Source: a virus
IMG/VR virus record: IMGVR_UViG_3300049215_000496
Coordinates: 1-64,000 of that record
Length of the DNA: 64,000 nucleotides
Direction: 5' to 3' (one strand)
Shown: positions 42,380 through 49,852 of the stretch, in pieces
How the letters are laid out: each line of letters starts with the position of its first letter
Position numbering within the stretch: position 1 is the stretch's first letter
Program-made: the position numbers and the translations under genes
The notes under the pieces: generated by a model
The model's database searches: none
Told to the model about the DNA's origin: nothing
Seen by the model: only the letters and a program-made list of their open reading frames with translations

Positions 42380-42724
42380 ATGAAGTGCGCGGTTTTCAAT
42401 GGATCGCCGACGTACTGTGCCACCAATGGCGATGCACTAGTGGCACTTGAAGATCAGCTAGTCGACAACGGCACTCTTGTCAGTCGCACGGAAAACTACC
42501 GTCAATCGGGCGTTCCGCTATCTCGCCACATACACGGTGCTTCGTGCTGTGAACTGTGCCATTGCCCAATCAGCACCATAGGATCATATTGGTGTTGGAA
42601 CTGCTGGCTTCGCTTCACTGAGCCAAAAGGGACGTGTCTGGTGCGTCCATACATACATTTGACCTCTTGGAATCGCGCGCGTGAGTGCAAAGAAGAGCAA
42701 GAAGAATCAGCCCGACGGGCGTGA
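42380..42724 (+). CDS. Cysteine-rich small protein
   Basis: 114 residues with about ten cysteines, including CCELCHCP and CWNC, which suggest zinc binding. Acidic C-terminal helix (ECKEEQEES). No family recognised; low conservation signals. It stands alone between two short gaps, with no good promoter or Shine-Dalgarno, so the call is tentative. Confidence 0.4.
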   Translation: MKCAVFNGSPTYCATNGDALVALEDQLVDNGTLVSRTENYRQSGVPLSRHIHGASCCELCHCPISTIGSYWCWNCWLRFTEPKGTCLVRPYIHLTSWNRARECKEEQEESARRA

Positions 42725-42733
42725 CCGTCGCGC

Positions 42734-42739
42734 TAAACT
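42734..42739 (+). promoter_or_regulatory. Leaderless-type -10 element, TAAACT
   Basis: TAAACT, six bases, GTG at 42746. Confidence 0.5.
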
Positions 42740-42745
42740 CAATTG

Positions 42746-42994
42746 GTGGTAGATGGCGACACCCCCACCCCGACCATCGTAGACCCCTGCGTGTGGTGTG
42801 GCGGTAAGCTGGTCCGCGTCACCGACCGCTTACCTGCTCCGAGCGACCTGTCCGAAGCGTGGCGCGACTGGCGTCAGAACTGCGTAGCAGCACAATCCAA
42901 TATGTGGGCCTACTGCCCGCGGGCCAACAAAGGACAGGTCATGCACGAGTCCATGAAGATGTTGTCGCTGGAGCGCCGCGCGGGCTTGCGATAG
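42746..42994 (+). CDS. Small protein with CxxC start
   Basis: 82 residues. CVWCGGKLVRV gives a zinc-type C-x2-C near residue 15; two more cysteines lie further on (NCVAAQ and YCPRAN), which could complete a zinc site. Otherwise polar. GTG start set by the promoter. Unknown role. Confidence 0.5.
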   Translation: MVDGDTPTPTIVDPCVWCGGKLVRVTDRLPAPSDLSEAWRDWRQNCVAAQSNMWAYCPRANKGQVMHESMKMLSLERRAGLR

Positions 42995-42997
42995 GAT
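42992..42997 (+). promoter_or_regulatory. Leaderless-type -10 element, TAGGAT
   Basis: TAGGAT, seven bases, ATG at 43005; it overlaps the previous stop. Confidence 0.55.
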
Positions 42998-43004
42998 GTT
43001 TGGA

Positions 43005-43241
43005 ATGAAACGCACCCTGCGCTGCGCTCCGGGTGAACAACGATTTACGGTCCTGCGTGTGAACGGCGATCCGAAAGACACACACGCAGCGCGCAGCTAC
43101 GCCAAAGCCCGCGAGCTGGCAATGCCCGATCGGGGCTCACGTGTCGAAGTCTTCGCCGTGTGCGCCCGTGAGCCTGGACAGGCGCGCTTGCTCAATACTG
43201 TACGGGGACAGCTCCTGCGCACGATGCGCGTGAAGCGGTGA
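43005..43241 (+). CDS. Small basic protein, unknown
   Basis: 78 residues, basic, mixed alpha/beta. RFTVLRVNGDPKDTHAARSY and VEVFAVCAREPGQ alternate strands and helices. No motif recognised. The start is chosen from the promoter spacing; an open frame to 42996 adds three residues only. Confidence 0.5.
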   Translation: MKRTLRCAPGEQRFTVLRVNGDPKDTHAARSYAKARELAMPDRGSRVEVFAVCAREPGQARLLNTVRGQLLRTMRVKR

Positions 43242-43287
43242 TCCCTACCGACCAACCGTGAAATTGACCCTCTCACCGCCCTGAGAG

Positions 43288-43293
43288 TAGAAT
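43288..43293 (+). promoter_or_regulatory. Leaderless-type promoter, TAGAAT with TTGACC -35
   Basis: TTGACC (43264-43269), 18 bases, TAGAAT, seven bases, ATG at 43301. The clearest complete promoter of the set. Confidence 0.7.
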
Positions 43294-43300
43294 CTCTAGA

Positions 43301-43588
43301 ATGAACGAGATTTTCACCCTCAGCGGAGCTGACGCGCCGTTCTACCTTGCAGCTCCGCCGGCAATCGACGTGGAGTGCGCCCAGAAGGTCAAGACGGTGC
43401 TGGTGGTCGGCAGCTTGACCACGATCAGCGCGGTCCCCGTCGGGCTCTTCGGCACGTACAAGCTCATCAAGGGGAAGGGAGCCGCCGGGATCACGGCGCT
43501 TCTGGCGATGGGCGCGCTGTTCTTTGTCGGTCGCACGTTGGTCGCTTCGAGCGCGAAGGCGTTCGACACGTGCCGAAAGGGCGCGTGA
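43301..43588 (+). CDS. Two-span membrane protein
   Basis: 95 residues with helices near residues 31-50 (TVLVVGSLTTISAVPVGLF) and 60-78 (AAGITALLAMGALFFVG), and two cysteines flanking them. It is coupled to the next gene (TGATG). Probable virion or lysis membrane protein; no family. Confidence 0.6.
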   Translation: MNEIFTLSGADAPFYLAAPPAIDVECAQKVKTVLVVGSLTTISAVPVGLFGTYKLIKGKGAAGITALLAMGALFFVGRTLVASSAKAFDTCRKGA

Positions 43589-43863
43589 TGGCGCGTCGCC
43601 GGAAGGGATTGGGATCGAGCCCCGAGGTTCACGAAAGTAAAATGCAACCGCTTCTCGATGTGGCACGCGCGGAAGCTGAAAACGCTGTTGATCATCTCAG
43701 CAAAGGAAACTGTGCCGCAGCAATTCGTGCGGTAGCGCGAGGATACTTCGCCGCCGGACGAGCTGATGCCCACGGGCAGAGCGCCGGGCGCGTACAAACA
43801 GCTTACTCCCCCCGCTTGGATACGGTGATCAGCCAAGTCGCTCTACGCTGTTCTCGCAAGTGA
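43588..43863 (+). CDS. Helical protein, G-N-C/A-V-A-R family, copy 1
   Basis: 91 residues. After a basic start it has a helical hairpin: ARAEAENAVDHLSKGNCAAA, IRAVARGYFAAGRADAH, then a helix ending in ALRC. The same order (L-x-x-G-N-C, A-V-A-R-A, final C) occurs in 54060-54470. No membrane helix here. Function unknown. Confidence 0.5.
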   Translation: MARRRKGLGSSPEVHESKMQPLLDVARAEAENAVDHLSKGNCAAAIRAVARGYFAAGRADAHGQSAGRVQTAYSPRLDTVISQVALRCSRK

Positions 43864-43867
43864 TCTC

Positions 43868-44149
43868 GTGCCCTCCCCCGCGGTATTCGTCTTCGGCATG
43901 CAAGGCTGTCCGGCCTGCGAAGAGTACATGCCGCGGTTCAAGAACGCTTGCTCACGCAACCCCCCGAGCTGCCCGGTAGGCGTCTACGACCTGGCGAGTG
44001 ATCCCCGCGCCAACGAATTTGCCACGCGCCTCGGGATCCGTGCGACACCCACCACGGTGGTCATGGACCGGCGAGGAAAGCTCCACAAGTTCGTCGGGGC
44101 GCTCGCCGATTCGAAGATCCTGCAAATACTGAAACAAGTCGTCACGTAA
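43868..44149 (+). CDS. Thioredoxin-like protein with CPAC active site
   Basis: 93 residues from a GTG. FGMQGCPACEEYMPRF holds the C-x2-C redox site, RATPTTVVMDRRGKL holds the cis-proline loop, and the last helix matches thioredoxin folds. No signal peptide, so it acts in the cytoplasm or virion. Many proteins around it contain paired cysteines, which it could reduce or oxidise. It lies among small membrane-protein genes. Confidence 0.85.
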   Translation: MPSPAVFVFGMQGCPACEEYMPRFKNACSRNPPSCPVGVYDLASDPRANEFATRLGIRATPTTVVMDRRGKLHKFVGALADSKILQILKQVVT

Positions 44150-44151
44150 GG

Positions 44152-44157
44152 TAGAAT
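44152..44157 (+). promoter_or_regulatory. Leaderless-type -10 element, TAGAAT
   Basis: TAGAAT, seven bases, GTG at 44165. Confidence 0.6.
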
Positions 44158-44164
44158 ACCGAGC

Positions 44165-44509
44165 GTGGAAACGCCGGCTAAGATGCCCACTGTGGACATC
44201 ACGAAAACCCACATGCCCGTCACGTACGTGGTGGTGATTGTGGGTGCAATCGTCGGGGGTGCGCTCGGAGTCGCGCGAAGCTACAACGCGCAAGCCTGGG
44301 AAGTGCGTACACTCCGTGAAAAGATCGAATCGCTCGCGACAAAGGAAGATCTGCACAAAGCCGAAATTGCTTCACAAGCCGACATGCGCGAGTTCGCGCG
44401 CGAACGTGTGAAGTTCTATCTCGAACACGCAGCGTTGCGCGTGGCAAAGCCCACAAACGGGAAAACGTACATGACAGGCAAAGTCGAGTTCCCGATCGTC
44501 GACGAGTAG
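44165..44509 (+). CDS. Single-span membrane protein with coiled-coil
   Basis: 114 residues. A helix near residues 20-36 (VTYVVVIVGAIVGGALGVA) is followed by a long charged helix (VRTLREKIESLATKEDLHKA), as in spanin-like or small phage membrane proteins. GTG start set by the promoter. Convergent with the next gene, three bases apart. Confidence 0.55.
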   Translation: METPAKMPTVDITKTHMPVTYVVVIVGAIVGGALGVARSYNAQAWEVRTLREKIESLATKEDLHKAEIASQADMREFARERVKFYLEHAALRVAKPTNGKTYMTGKVEFPIVDE

Positions 44510-44512
44510 CGC

Positions 44513-44971
44513 TTACGCCGCGTTTATCGACGACTTCACCAGTTCATCGAACACGTCTCGAACACCAGGATCCTTCACGCGTTCATCGATCCAAGCTGCC
44601 ACGGCGGCTGCTCGCGCGCCTTGGAGAGGCTCCCACAGCATGCAGTTCGACAGGCGGCACGCCCGCCCCTTCGTGCTGTTGTACTCGGCTACTTTGCGCC
44701 CTGTGTCCATCTGTAGCTGCTTCACTTCGGGCAACTGTTTGGTGCTACAGAGCACACCGAATGGTGTGCGCAGCAATCCGAGCTGCCGAAGGCGCCGCAT
44801 ATAGTCCGTCGTGATCACGTTCGCGGCCCGCCGATCCTTCGAGATCTCGCGCTGCATGATCACCGTCAGGGTACCTGCATGCTCCGAGGAGGTCTTCTGG
44901 ACGGTGTTGGTCTCGCCGCCCTCGACACGGACAGTTCCTGTGATGACAATCAGCGGACGCAACTCGACCAT
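44513..44971 (-). CDS. Unknown protein, helical C-terminus
   Basis: 152 residues from the ATG that lies six bases after TATCCT (a longer frame to 45247 is ignored). N-terminal strand-rich part (LIVITGTVRVEGG), then helices with basic patches (DYMRRLRQLGLLRTPF) and two cysteines. No catalytic motif. Possibly a regulatory or nucleic-acid-binding protein. Confidence 0.5.
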   Translation of the reverse strand: MVELRPLIVITGTVRVEGGETNTVQKTSSEHAGTLTVIMQREISKDRRAANVITTDYMRRLRQLGLLRTPFGVLCSTKQLPEVKQLQMDTGRKVAEYNSTKGRACRLSNCMLWEPLQGARAAAVAAWIDERVKDPGVRDVFDELVKSSINAA

Positions 44972-44977
44972 GCCCGG

Positions 44978-44983
44978 AGGATA
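44978..44983 (-). promoter_or_regulatory. Leaderless-type -10 element, TATCCT
   Basis: TATCCT, six bases, ATG at 44971. Confidence 0.55.
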
Positions 44984-45002
44984 CGATATTGCTGGACGGC
45001 TA

Positions 45003-45203
45003 GCAAACCTGTGCTGTATTGTTGGCACGTCGAAAGGGTTACATGATGCACACACGCCGCGCGTTTCTATTCGCCCCGGCAACCCTGCAAGGCACGGCGG
45101 TTGGGTTTGCACGTGCGGGGAAGTTTTGAGCTTGTACACAGAACAACGGTGTGTCTGTGGTACCAGATGGAAGCGTACACATGCTGGCGTGGAACCTGTA
45201 TGA
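45003..45203 (+). other. Unresolved short coding region with zinc-ribbon-like end
   Basis: One frame ends VCTCGEVL...RCVCGTRWKR at 45203, a C-x-C pair repeated 17 residues later, and its stop overlaps the next ATG (ATGA). I find no ordinary start for it. A second frame has ATG at 45043 with 28 residues. A TATTGT lies at 45017. Confidence 0.3.
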
Positions 45204-45730
45204 TCCTGTACAGCACACAAAAGCATAAGCGCGCGTTTACGGCCCACCTCGCGGCGTCGGCGCTCGCTCCAGGATATGGACCGGGACCGGCGTGCACGCT
45301 ACCGGAACAGTTAACGAGGCTGATCGACAAACTTGAATGCACGCTCGAATTCTTTGAAGCGGTTCCAATCGGCGCGGATCTGACAGACGTTCTTCCCCGG
45401 TGGTTTTTGTGGTTGCTGACGGAAGAACTCGGACAGTATCCCACAAGCAAGCCAGTTGCGGAGCTTTACCACCGTCAACTCGCGGGGGATCCACCAACGA
45501 AAAAAGAGTGGGGGGCCGCCTACGCCGCCTACGCCGCCGCCGCCACCGCCGCCGCCGCCTACGCCGCCTACGCCGCCGCCTACGCCGCCTACGCCGCCAC
45601 CGACGCCACCGCCTACGCCGCCTACGCCGCCATCGCCGCCACCGACGCCGCCGCCACCGACACCGCCGCTTGTTACAAACGGATGCGCGAAGCCCTGCTA
45701 CGGATCACACATGAATGTTCTCCAACCTGA
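45200..45730 (+). CDS. Protein with Ala-Ala-Tyr repeat region
   Basis: 176 residues from an ATG overlapping the preceding stop. Residues 1-105 are helical and unfamiliar (AFTAHLAASALAPG, LIDKLECTLEFFE, WFLWLLTEEL). Residues about 106-160 are nearly pure A-A-Y/A-A-T repeats, a kind seen in several phage proteins of unknown role. The ending overlaps the start of the methylase gene by 20 bases. The same DNA read in the methylase frame gives only Pro/Thr, which I regard as noise. Confidence 0.6.
   Translation: MILYSTQKHKRAFTAHLAASALAPGYGPGPACTLPEQLTRLIDKLECTLEFFEAVPIGADLTDVLPRWFLWLLTEELGQYPTSKPVAELYHRQLAGDPPTKKEWGAAYAAYAAAATAAAAYAAYAAAYAAYAATDATAYAAYAAIAATDAAATDTAACYKRMREALLRITHECSPT
45517..45670 (+). 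repeat. TACGCCGCC-type short tandem repeat
   Basis: Units of TACGCCGCC and CACCGCC, all multiples of three. Length changes would add or remove Ala-Ala-Tyr units without shifting the frame. Confidence 0.8.
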
Positions 45731-46547
45731 TCGCGCGACCCCATTCCTAAAGTGGGCGGGCGGTAAGAATAAACTTGTGCCTGAGCTGCTCAAGTTGATT
45801 CCGGAGCGCTTCAACACGTACCACGAACCGTTCCTCGGGGGAGGAGCACTGTTCTTCGCACTTCAACCGAAGCACGCGGTACTGTCTGACGCCAACGAAC
45901 TGCTCGTTAAGACATACACAGGCGTGCGAGATTACGTCGAAGACGTGATTGGCTACCTGAAGGAGCACTACATCCCGCTGCACGCAGCTCACGGCATAGA
46001 TTTCTACAATCACACACGTGCCACCAGGCTGCAGCACCTAAGCGAGGGCGGAATAGCCGCCTGGATGATCTACTTGAATCACACATGCTTCAACGGATTG
46101 TGGCGCGTTAACAAGTCCGGGACATTCAATGTGTCTGCGGGTAAGTACAGCAACCCGAACATTTGCGCCGATGACAACCTGCGGGCATGCTCCAAAGCAC
46201 TGCAGCATACAGAGATCCTGTGTCGGGACTTCGAAAAATTGCCGCACGCAAAAGACCGCACTGGCGAGCTGTACTACTTCGATCCTCCATACGTCCCGGT
46301 GTCCGACACAGCCAACTTCACTGGGTACACCACCACAGGCTTCGACTTGCACGATCAAATCAGACTGCGGGATCTGGCGGTGCGGCTGAAGGGCGCACGC
46401 GCCCACGTGATCCTGTCGAATGCCGGATCGGATCACGTCCGATCGTTGTACAATACCGGCTTCGAAATCCGTGAGGTTGCAATGCGTCGAAACATCAACT
46501 CGGCTGTGCACAAACGAGGGACTGTTACGGAGTTCATCATTCGGTGA
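45711..46547 (+). CDS. Dam-like N6-adenine DNA methyltransferase (D12 class)
   Basis: 278 residues, the usual Dam length. FLKWAGGKNKLVPELL is motif X, HEPFLGGGALFFAL is the SAM-binding motif I, LSDANELLVKTYTGVRD follows, and YFDPPYVPVSDTANFTGYT is catalytic motif IV (D-P-P-Y). It methylates adenine in a short target, probably protecting phage DNA from restriction or marking replication. The ATG at 45711 starts just before motif X; the long Pro-rich extension upstream is not used. The next gene overlaps by four bases. Confidence 0.9.
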   Translation: MNVLQPDRATPFLKWAGGKNKLVPELLKLIPERFNTYHEPFLGGGALFFALQPKHAVLSDANELLVKTYTGVRDYVEDVIGYLKEHYIPLHAAHGIDFYNHTRATRLQHLSEGGIAAWMIYLNHTCFNGLWRVNKSGTFNVSAGKYSNPNICADDNLRACSKALQHTEILCRDFEKLPHAKDRTGELYYFDPPYVPVSDTANFTGYTTTGFDLHDQIRLRDLAVRLKGARAHVILSNAGSDHVRSLYNTGFEIREVAMRRNINSAVHKRGTVTEFIIR

Positions 46548-46810
46548 TCGCGACCAAGCACGAACCTGTGGTGTACAACGGTGACGACGAACACGCCGTG
46601 ATATGTCGCGTGTGTTACAGATTGGGAAAGACTGCAACGATTAGACTACCGACTTTTACAGCAACCGTCACACTGTGGTTTGCAGGAGATGCCTCAACGC
46701 TAGTCGACATTTATGCCGCCAGTAAAGAGTGTGATGGCAACGACGCCTGGATGAATGCTCCAGCACTCGAACCGTCAAAGGCGCGCGAGCAGAAATCTGT
46801 CGTTGGCTAG
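46544..46810 (+). CDS. Small protein, unknown
   Basis: 88 residues from a GTG overlapping the methylase stop (GTGA). HAVICRVCYRLGK has a C-x2-C, a strand pair follows (ATVTLWFAGD), and the end is polar. A partner of the methylase by position only. It overlaps the convergent gene by 36 bases. Confidence 0.45.
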   Translation: MIATKHEPVVYNGDDEHAVICRVCYRLGKTATIRLPTFTATVTLWFAGDASTLVDIYAASKECDGNDAWMNAPALEPSKAREQKSVVG

Positions 46811-47068
46811 GGCTTCGAGAGACTGCCGAGTTTCGTGAGCGATATCCCCAAGCGCCCCCATCTTGTCTGCGAGGGCCCGGACTGCAAAGACGCGTTCATC
46901 AACTTGAAGTCGCGGGATAATTCGCGCACTTTCAGCAAGATCGCGGACAATTTCGTTGAGCGAAAATCCAACGTCGCGGAGAGCCTCGCTGAGGACTGAT
47001 CCGCTGTCCGGAGAGGTTGGGCGCTCTCCATCGAAATCGTCGTCGCTAGGCTCATGTGAATCCCCCAT
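46775..47068 (-). CDS. Small acidic helical protein
   Basis: 97 residues from the ATG at 47068, acidic N-terminus (SHEPSDDDFDGERP), then a long amphipathic helix region (EALRDVGFSLNEIVRDLAE). No membrane helix. No family recognised. It sits between the methylase group and the paralogous virion-type gene at 47109. Confidence 0.5.
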   Translation of the reverse strand: MGDSHEPSDDDFDGERPTSPDSGSVLSEALRDVGFSLNEIVRDLAESARIIPRLQVDERVFAVRALADKMGALGDIAHETRQSLEALANDRFLLARL

Positions 47069-47108
47069 GTCGTGCAATCCCCGTAATCAGCATACCATCT
47101 GCCCCCCT

Positions 47109-47504
47109 CTACACCGCAATCGTTCCGAAAGGCGCGGTCACCGACACCGTTGCCGGACCCCCTGATGCCAAGCGCATCTGAATACGAACCATCGGCCTAC
47201 GCCGCTTGAACTCTGCATCGAGAAAATGCGCTCCAACGGCAAGTGTTGATCCGCCGTTGTCCGTGAACGTTCGCAGGATCTCGGGCATCTTGATGGCACC
47301 CAATCCCGTATCCTCCTCGGCGATCTCGCGGAACCACGGGCCGCTAGGAGCTTCCCCCGTTTCGAGATACCATTCGATCACCGCAGGAGCTGTGACTACT
47401 GTGATCTCGAAGCCAAAGGTGGCGTCAACGCCCGCGATCAACAGGGCCTTCGTCGCTTTGAAGGATGCCGAAAGTGCGCCATTGAACAAGCTGACAACGC
47501 TCAT
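47109..47504 (-). CDS. Beta-rich virion-type protein, WFREVAEE family, copy 2
   Basis: 131 residues from the ATG overlapping the previous stop. VIEWYLETGEAPSGPWFREI, AEEDTGLGAIKMPEIL and VGAHFLDAEFKRRRPMVRIQ align with 8102-8482, so the two are paralogues 39 kb apart. Probably a virion beta-sandwich subunit. It is coupled to a tail-anchored peptidoglycan-binding protein, which links this family to the virion membrane proteins. Confidence 0.65.
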   Translation of the reverse strand: MSVVSLFNGALSASFKATKALLIAGVDATFGFEITVVTAPAVIEWYLETGEAPSGPWFREIAEEDTGLGAIKMPEILRTFTDNGGSTLAVGAHFLDAEFKRRRPMVRIQMRLASGGPATVSVTAPFGTIAV

Positions 47505-48007
47505 TTTCGTTTCTTCTTGAGTGCCGCAGCAACCAGCGACAACGCGATCAAAACCGACACACCACCGACCACGTACCACACCCACTGCTGATTCGATGCC
47601 ATTCCGGTATTCTGCTGCGTGATCGGTATCGGAACGAGCGCGCCACTCGACGAGGATCTGCGAACGGCACGCTGAACAACTGGATCCGGAACGCTCCCGC
47701 CACTCTTTTGCACGCGTTGCGCGACGAGCGCCGCGAGTGCCCCTGCGTACTGCCGCACGCGCGTGACGTCCAGGTCAGCGCGAGGGAACGCCGAGGTGCC
47801 ACCGACGTACGTCGCCAGCGCGTAGTTGACAGCTTTCACCGTCGCTGGCCCGATCACGCCATCGACCGCGACCTTTGACAGATTCGGATCGCCTGTCGTA
47901 TTCCCGAGAGCCTTCAGCGCGTTCTGAAGCTGCGCCGCAGGGGATACAGGTGCGGGAGACGCGGCGGGCGCTGCGTGAGCACCTGAAATGGTGTAGATTT
48001 CCGCCAT
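47501..48007 (-). CDS. Membrane-anchored peptidoglycan-binding-like protein, copy 2
   Basis: 168 residues. LQNALKALGNTTGDPNLSKV then VDGVIGPATVKAVNYALATY is the peptidoglycan-binding-1 core. A helical and polar middle leads to a C-terminal transmembrane helix (WVWYVVGGVSVLIALSLVAA) and KKKRK. Same plan as 20814-21470. The start at 48007 is chosen because the domain begins shortly after it; the frame upstream is open but on top of the divergent gene. Confidence 0.7.
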   Translation of the reverse strand: MAEIYTISGAHAAPAASPAPVSPAAQLQNALKALGNTTGDPNLSKVAVDGVIGPATVKAVNYALATYVGGTSAFPRADLDVTRVRQYAGALAALVAQRVQKSGGSVPDPVVQRAVRRSSSSGALVPIPITQQNTGMASNQQWVWYVVGGVSVLIALSLVAAALKKKRK

Positions 48008-48063
48008 AGGCGATCCGGGTCCAAAGACTGTACCACGGGTTGCAAGTGCAGCGAAAGTGGCTG

Positions 48064-48069
48064 TAGTAT
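48064..48069 (+). promoter_or_regulatory. Leaderless-type -10 element, TAGTAT
   Basis: TAGTAT, seven bases, GTG at 48077. Confidence 0.55.
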
Positions 48070-48076
48070 TGAAGCC

Positions 48077-48589
48077 GTGGAAATGAAACGCCCATTCCTC
48101 ACCGGTGCCGCTGTGGGCGCACTGGGATTGTTCATGTGGCTCAGACGCGGCTGGTTCCTCGGACTCTTCCAGCACGCCAAATCGGTGTTCCACGGATTCG
48201 GTGAAGCGGGTGTCCCGGGCGCGCTGACCGCGGCACTGACCGCCATGGGACCGCCCGACGCCGGCCCGATAGCAATTCGCCAGATCCGCCGATACGCGTT
48301 CGCGGCGTCGCAGGACCAGTCCCCGGTGGTCGGGCTCACGCACGCGTCCTACGCCCTGGTGCTGCTCGACACGGTGGAAGAGATGCTCGGGCGCGAAGCG
48401 TTGAAAGGTGTCACCGGTGTGGACCCCACACGGATGCGCACGTTCATCACGGCGCAGCAGGACCGGCACGCGAAGGTGCTGGAGCGCTGCGATCCATACT
48501 TGCTGTCGGTTTTGAAGATGGAACGGGACAGCGGGAAGTTGCCGGGGTTCATCTTGCAGGGCGCGGGCAGCGCACCTCGGGGGGCTTGA
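48077..48589 (+). CDS. Membrane-anchored protein, IRQIRxY family, copy C
   Basis: 170 residues from a GTG. An N-terminal hydrophobic segment (FLTGAAVGALGLFMWL) is followed by IRQIRRYAFAASQDQ, a DTVEEMLGREAL helix and TFITAQQDRHAKVLERCD. It aligns with 7268-7666 and 7667-8044. The extra 30 residues at the end are specific to this copy. First gene of a five-gene coupled group. Confidence 0.65.
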   Translation: MEMKRPFLTGAAVGALGLFMWLRRGWFLGLFQHAKSVFHGFGEAGVPGALTAALTAMGPPDAGPIAIRQIRRYAFAASQDQSPVVGLTHASYALVLLDTVEEMLGREALKGVTGVDPTRMRTFITAQQDRHAKVLERCDPYLLSVLKMERDSGKLPGFILQGAGSAPRGA

Positions 48590-48873
48590 TGCGAATCGGT
48601 CCAAAGCATTGCAACACGCTACCGGACATGGATCCGGGCATGATTGAGAAAACCGGTTACGCTGCTACGAAGCTGCGCTCGCTCGTCACGGGCAAGAAGC
48701 CGAATCGCGTGCTCGGCTACGAAGGCGAATGGACGGCAAAGGTCGTTGGCAATGACGTAGAAACAGGCAACCAAGTGACGGTGGCCTACTACGATCACGC
48801 CTATACACACGCAGCGGATGCACGATGCCGGGCCTCACAGTTGCTGCGCCATCTGAAAACGCGGGGGGCTTGA
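48589..48873 (+). CDS. Small protein, unknown
   Basis: 94 residues, TGATG overlap. Mixed alpha/beta with basic centre (TKLRSLVTGKKPNRVLGYEG) and a strand pair (QVTVAYYDHAYTH). Three cysteines but no pairs. No family recognised. Confidence 0.45.
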   Translation: MRIGPKHCNTLPDMDPGMIEKTGYAATKLRSLVTGKKPNRVLGYEGEWTAKVVGNDVETGNQVTVAYYDHAYTHAADARCRASQLLRHLKTRGA

Positions 48874-49112
48874 TGCCAAAAACTCTAAAGACGGTGTGCG
48901 CCCTGACAGGCGGTGGGTTCGTCCTGTATACGTCAGCGAACGGCAGACTTCGCCCAATTGCTGCGCCTGCCGGATACACGCCTAACGTGATGTCGTACGC
49001 GACGGAAGGGGAAGCGCATCGGGCCGGACGCCGACTCTTGCTACGCTACCCGAGCAAAAAATTCGTCGTTCACGATTGTCGCAAGAAAGCAACCGATCCG
49101 GTGTATCCGTGA
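48873..49112 (+). CDS. Small protein, unknown
   Basis: 79 residues from the ATG at 48873 (TGATG overlap). VCALTGGGFVLYTSANGRLR and KFVVHDCRKK are strands; resembles its neighbour 48589 in size and layout, perhaps a diverged relative. No motif. Confidence 0.45.
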   Translation: MPKTLKTVCALTGGGFVLYTSANGRLRPIAAPAGYTPNVMSYATEGEAHRAGRRLLLRYPSKKFVVHDCRKKATDPVYP

Positions 49113-49648
49113 CGGCAGGCAAGAAAAAGAAAGGCATCCCACCGACCGTCTGCAATTTCATGGCGGTACTGTCCTCGAAGCTCACGCAACACGACGTGAA
49201 GGAGAGCGCCCGCGAGATGAAACGTGGCAACGCCAACATCTATCGCCTCGGGCACTTGTTGGAAGCAAAGCAGAAGGTCGAAGCCGACGTGGCACGCGTG
49301 GTGCCCAACTGCGACGTGACCGTGACCCCCGAGATCGCCGCTACGATCAAGCGTAGCCTCAACACGCGTTTCAATCCCGGCTTTCCTCCCATTCGGAACG
49401 TCGAGAAGCAGCTCGATGCGTTTCTCGCGAGTGGCAAGCAGCCGTCGCTTCTCGGGGCGCGCCGCTTAGGATCGAGCAAGACCAAGCTAGATTTGATCTT
49501 GGACAAAGTGCAGCGCGGTGTGCGAGAAGTTACGTTCGATGCAGAAGGCTACACTAAACAACAATTGCAACGTCTCGTGTCGACAGCAAAGAATCGTGGG
49601 TTGCACGTCTCAGGTACCAAGCGCTGGATTCTAGTCCGATCTTTGTGA
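49109..49648 (+). CDS. Basic helical protein, unknown
   Basis: 179 residues from a GTG (GTGA overlap). Lys-rich start, long helices (VCNFMAVLSSKLTQHDVKES), a middle of about 60 polar residues, and a C-terminal strand-helix-strand (GYTKQQLQRLVSTAKNRGLH, KRWILVRSL). Charge suggests nucleic-acid binding. No named domain. Coupled to the next gene. Confidence 0.5.
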   Translation: MTAGKKKKGIPPTVCNFMAVLSSKLTQHDVKESAREMKRGNANIYRLGHLLEAKQKVEADVARVVPNCDVTVTPEIAATIKRSLNTRFNPGFPPIRNVEKQLDAFLASGKQPSLLGARRLGSSKTKLDLILDKVQRGVREVTFDAEGYTKQQLQRLVSTAKNRGLHVSGTKRWILVRSL

Positions 49649-49815
49649 TGCTGCGTGCAGCACAAATCGGTTCGTTCTCCACCGACGCACGCACGGCAAT
49701 CACCGTCGCGCCCGACTACTTCGTGCGCTGGTACACCATCAAGAGCATCGGGCTCGGTGTGGTCGCCGCAGCGCTGGCGTTCATGATCGGGCGTGCGACA
49801 GCGCAACACCGCTGA
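49648..49815 (+). CDS. 55-residue single-span membrane protein
   Basis: ATG overlaps the preceding stop (TGATG). A transmembrane helix lies near residues 32-48 (IGLGVVAAALAFMIG) with an N-terminal soluble part and a short basic end. No family. Confidence 0.5.
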   Translation: MLRAAQIGSFSTDARTAITVAPDYFVRWYTIKSIGLGVVAAALAFMIGRATAQHR

Positions 49816-49840
49816 CTTGCACCTACCCCCCACAGCAAGC

Positions 49841-49846
49841 TACTCT
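49841..49846 (+). promoter_or_regulatory. Leaderless-type -10 element, TACTCT
   Basis: TACTCT, six bases, ATG at 49853. Confidence 0.5.
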
Positions 49847-49852
49847 TGCAGC

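Noticed and set aside
45456-45710. Pro/Thr-rich N-terminal extension of the methylase frame
   Set aside because: It is the Ala-Tyr repeat DNA read in another frame; the methylase family starts just before the WAGGK motif at 45711.
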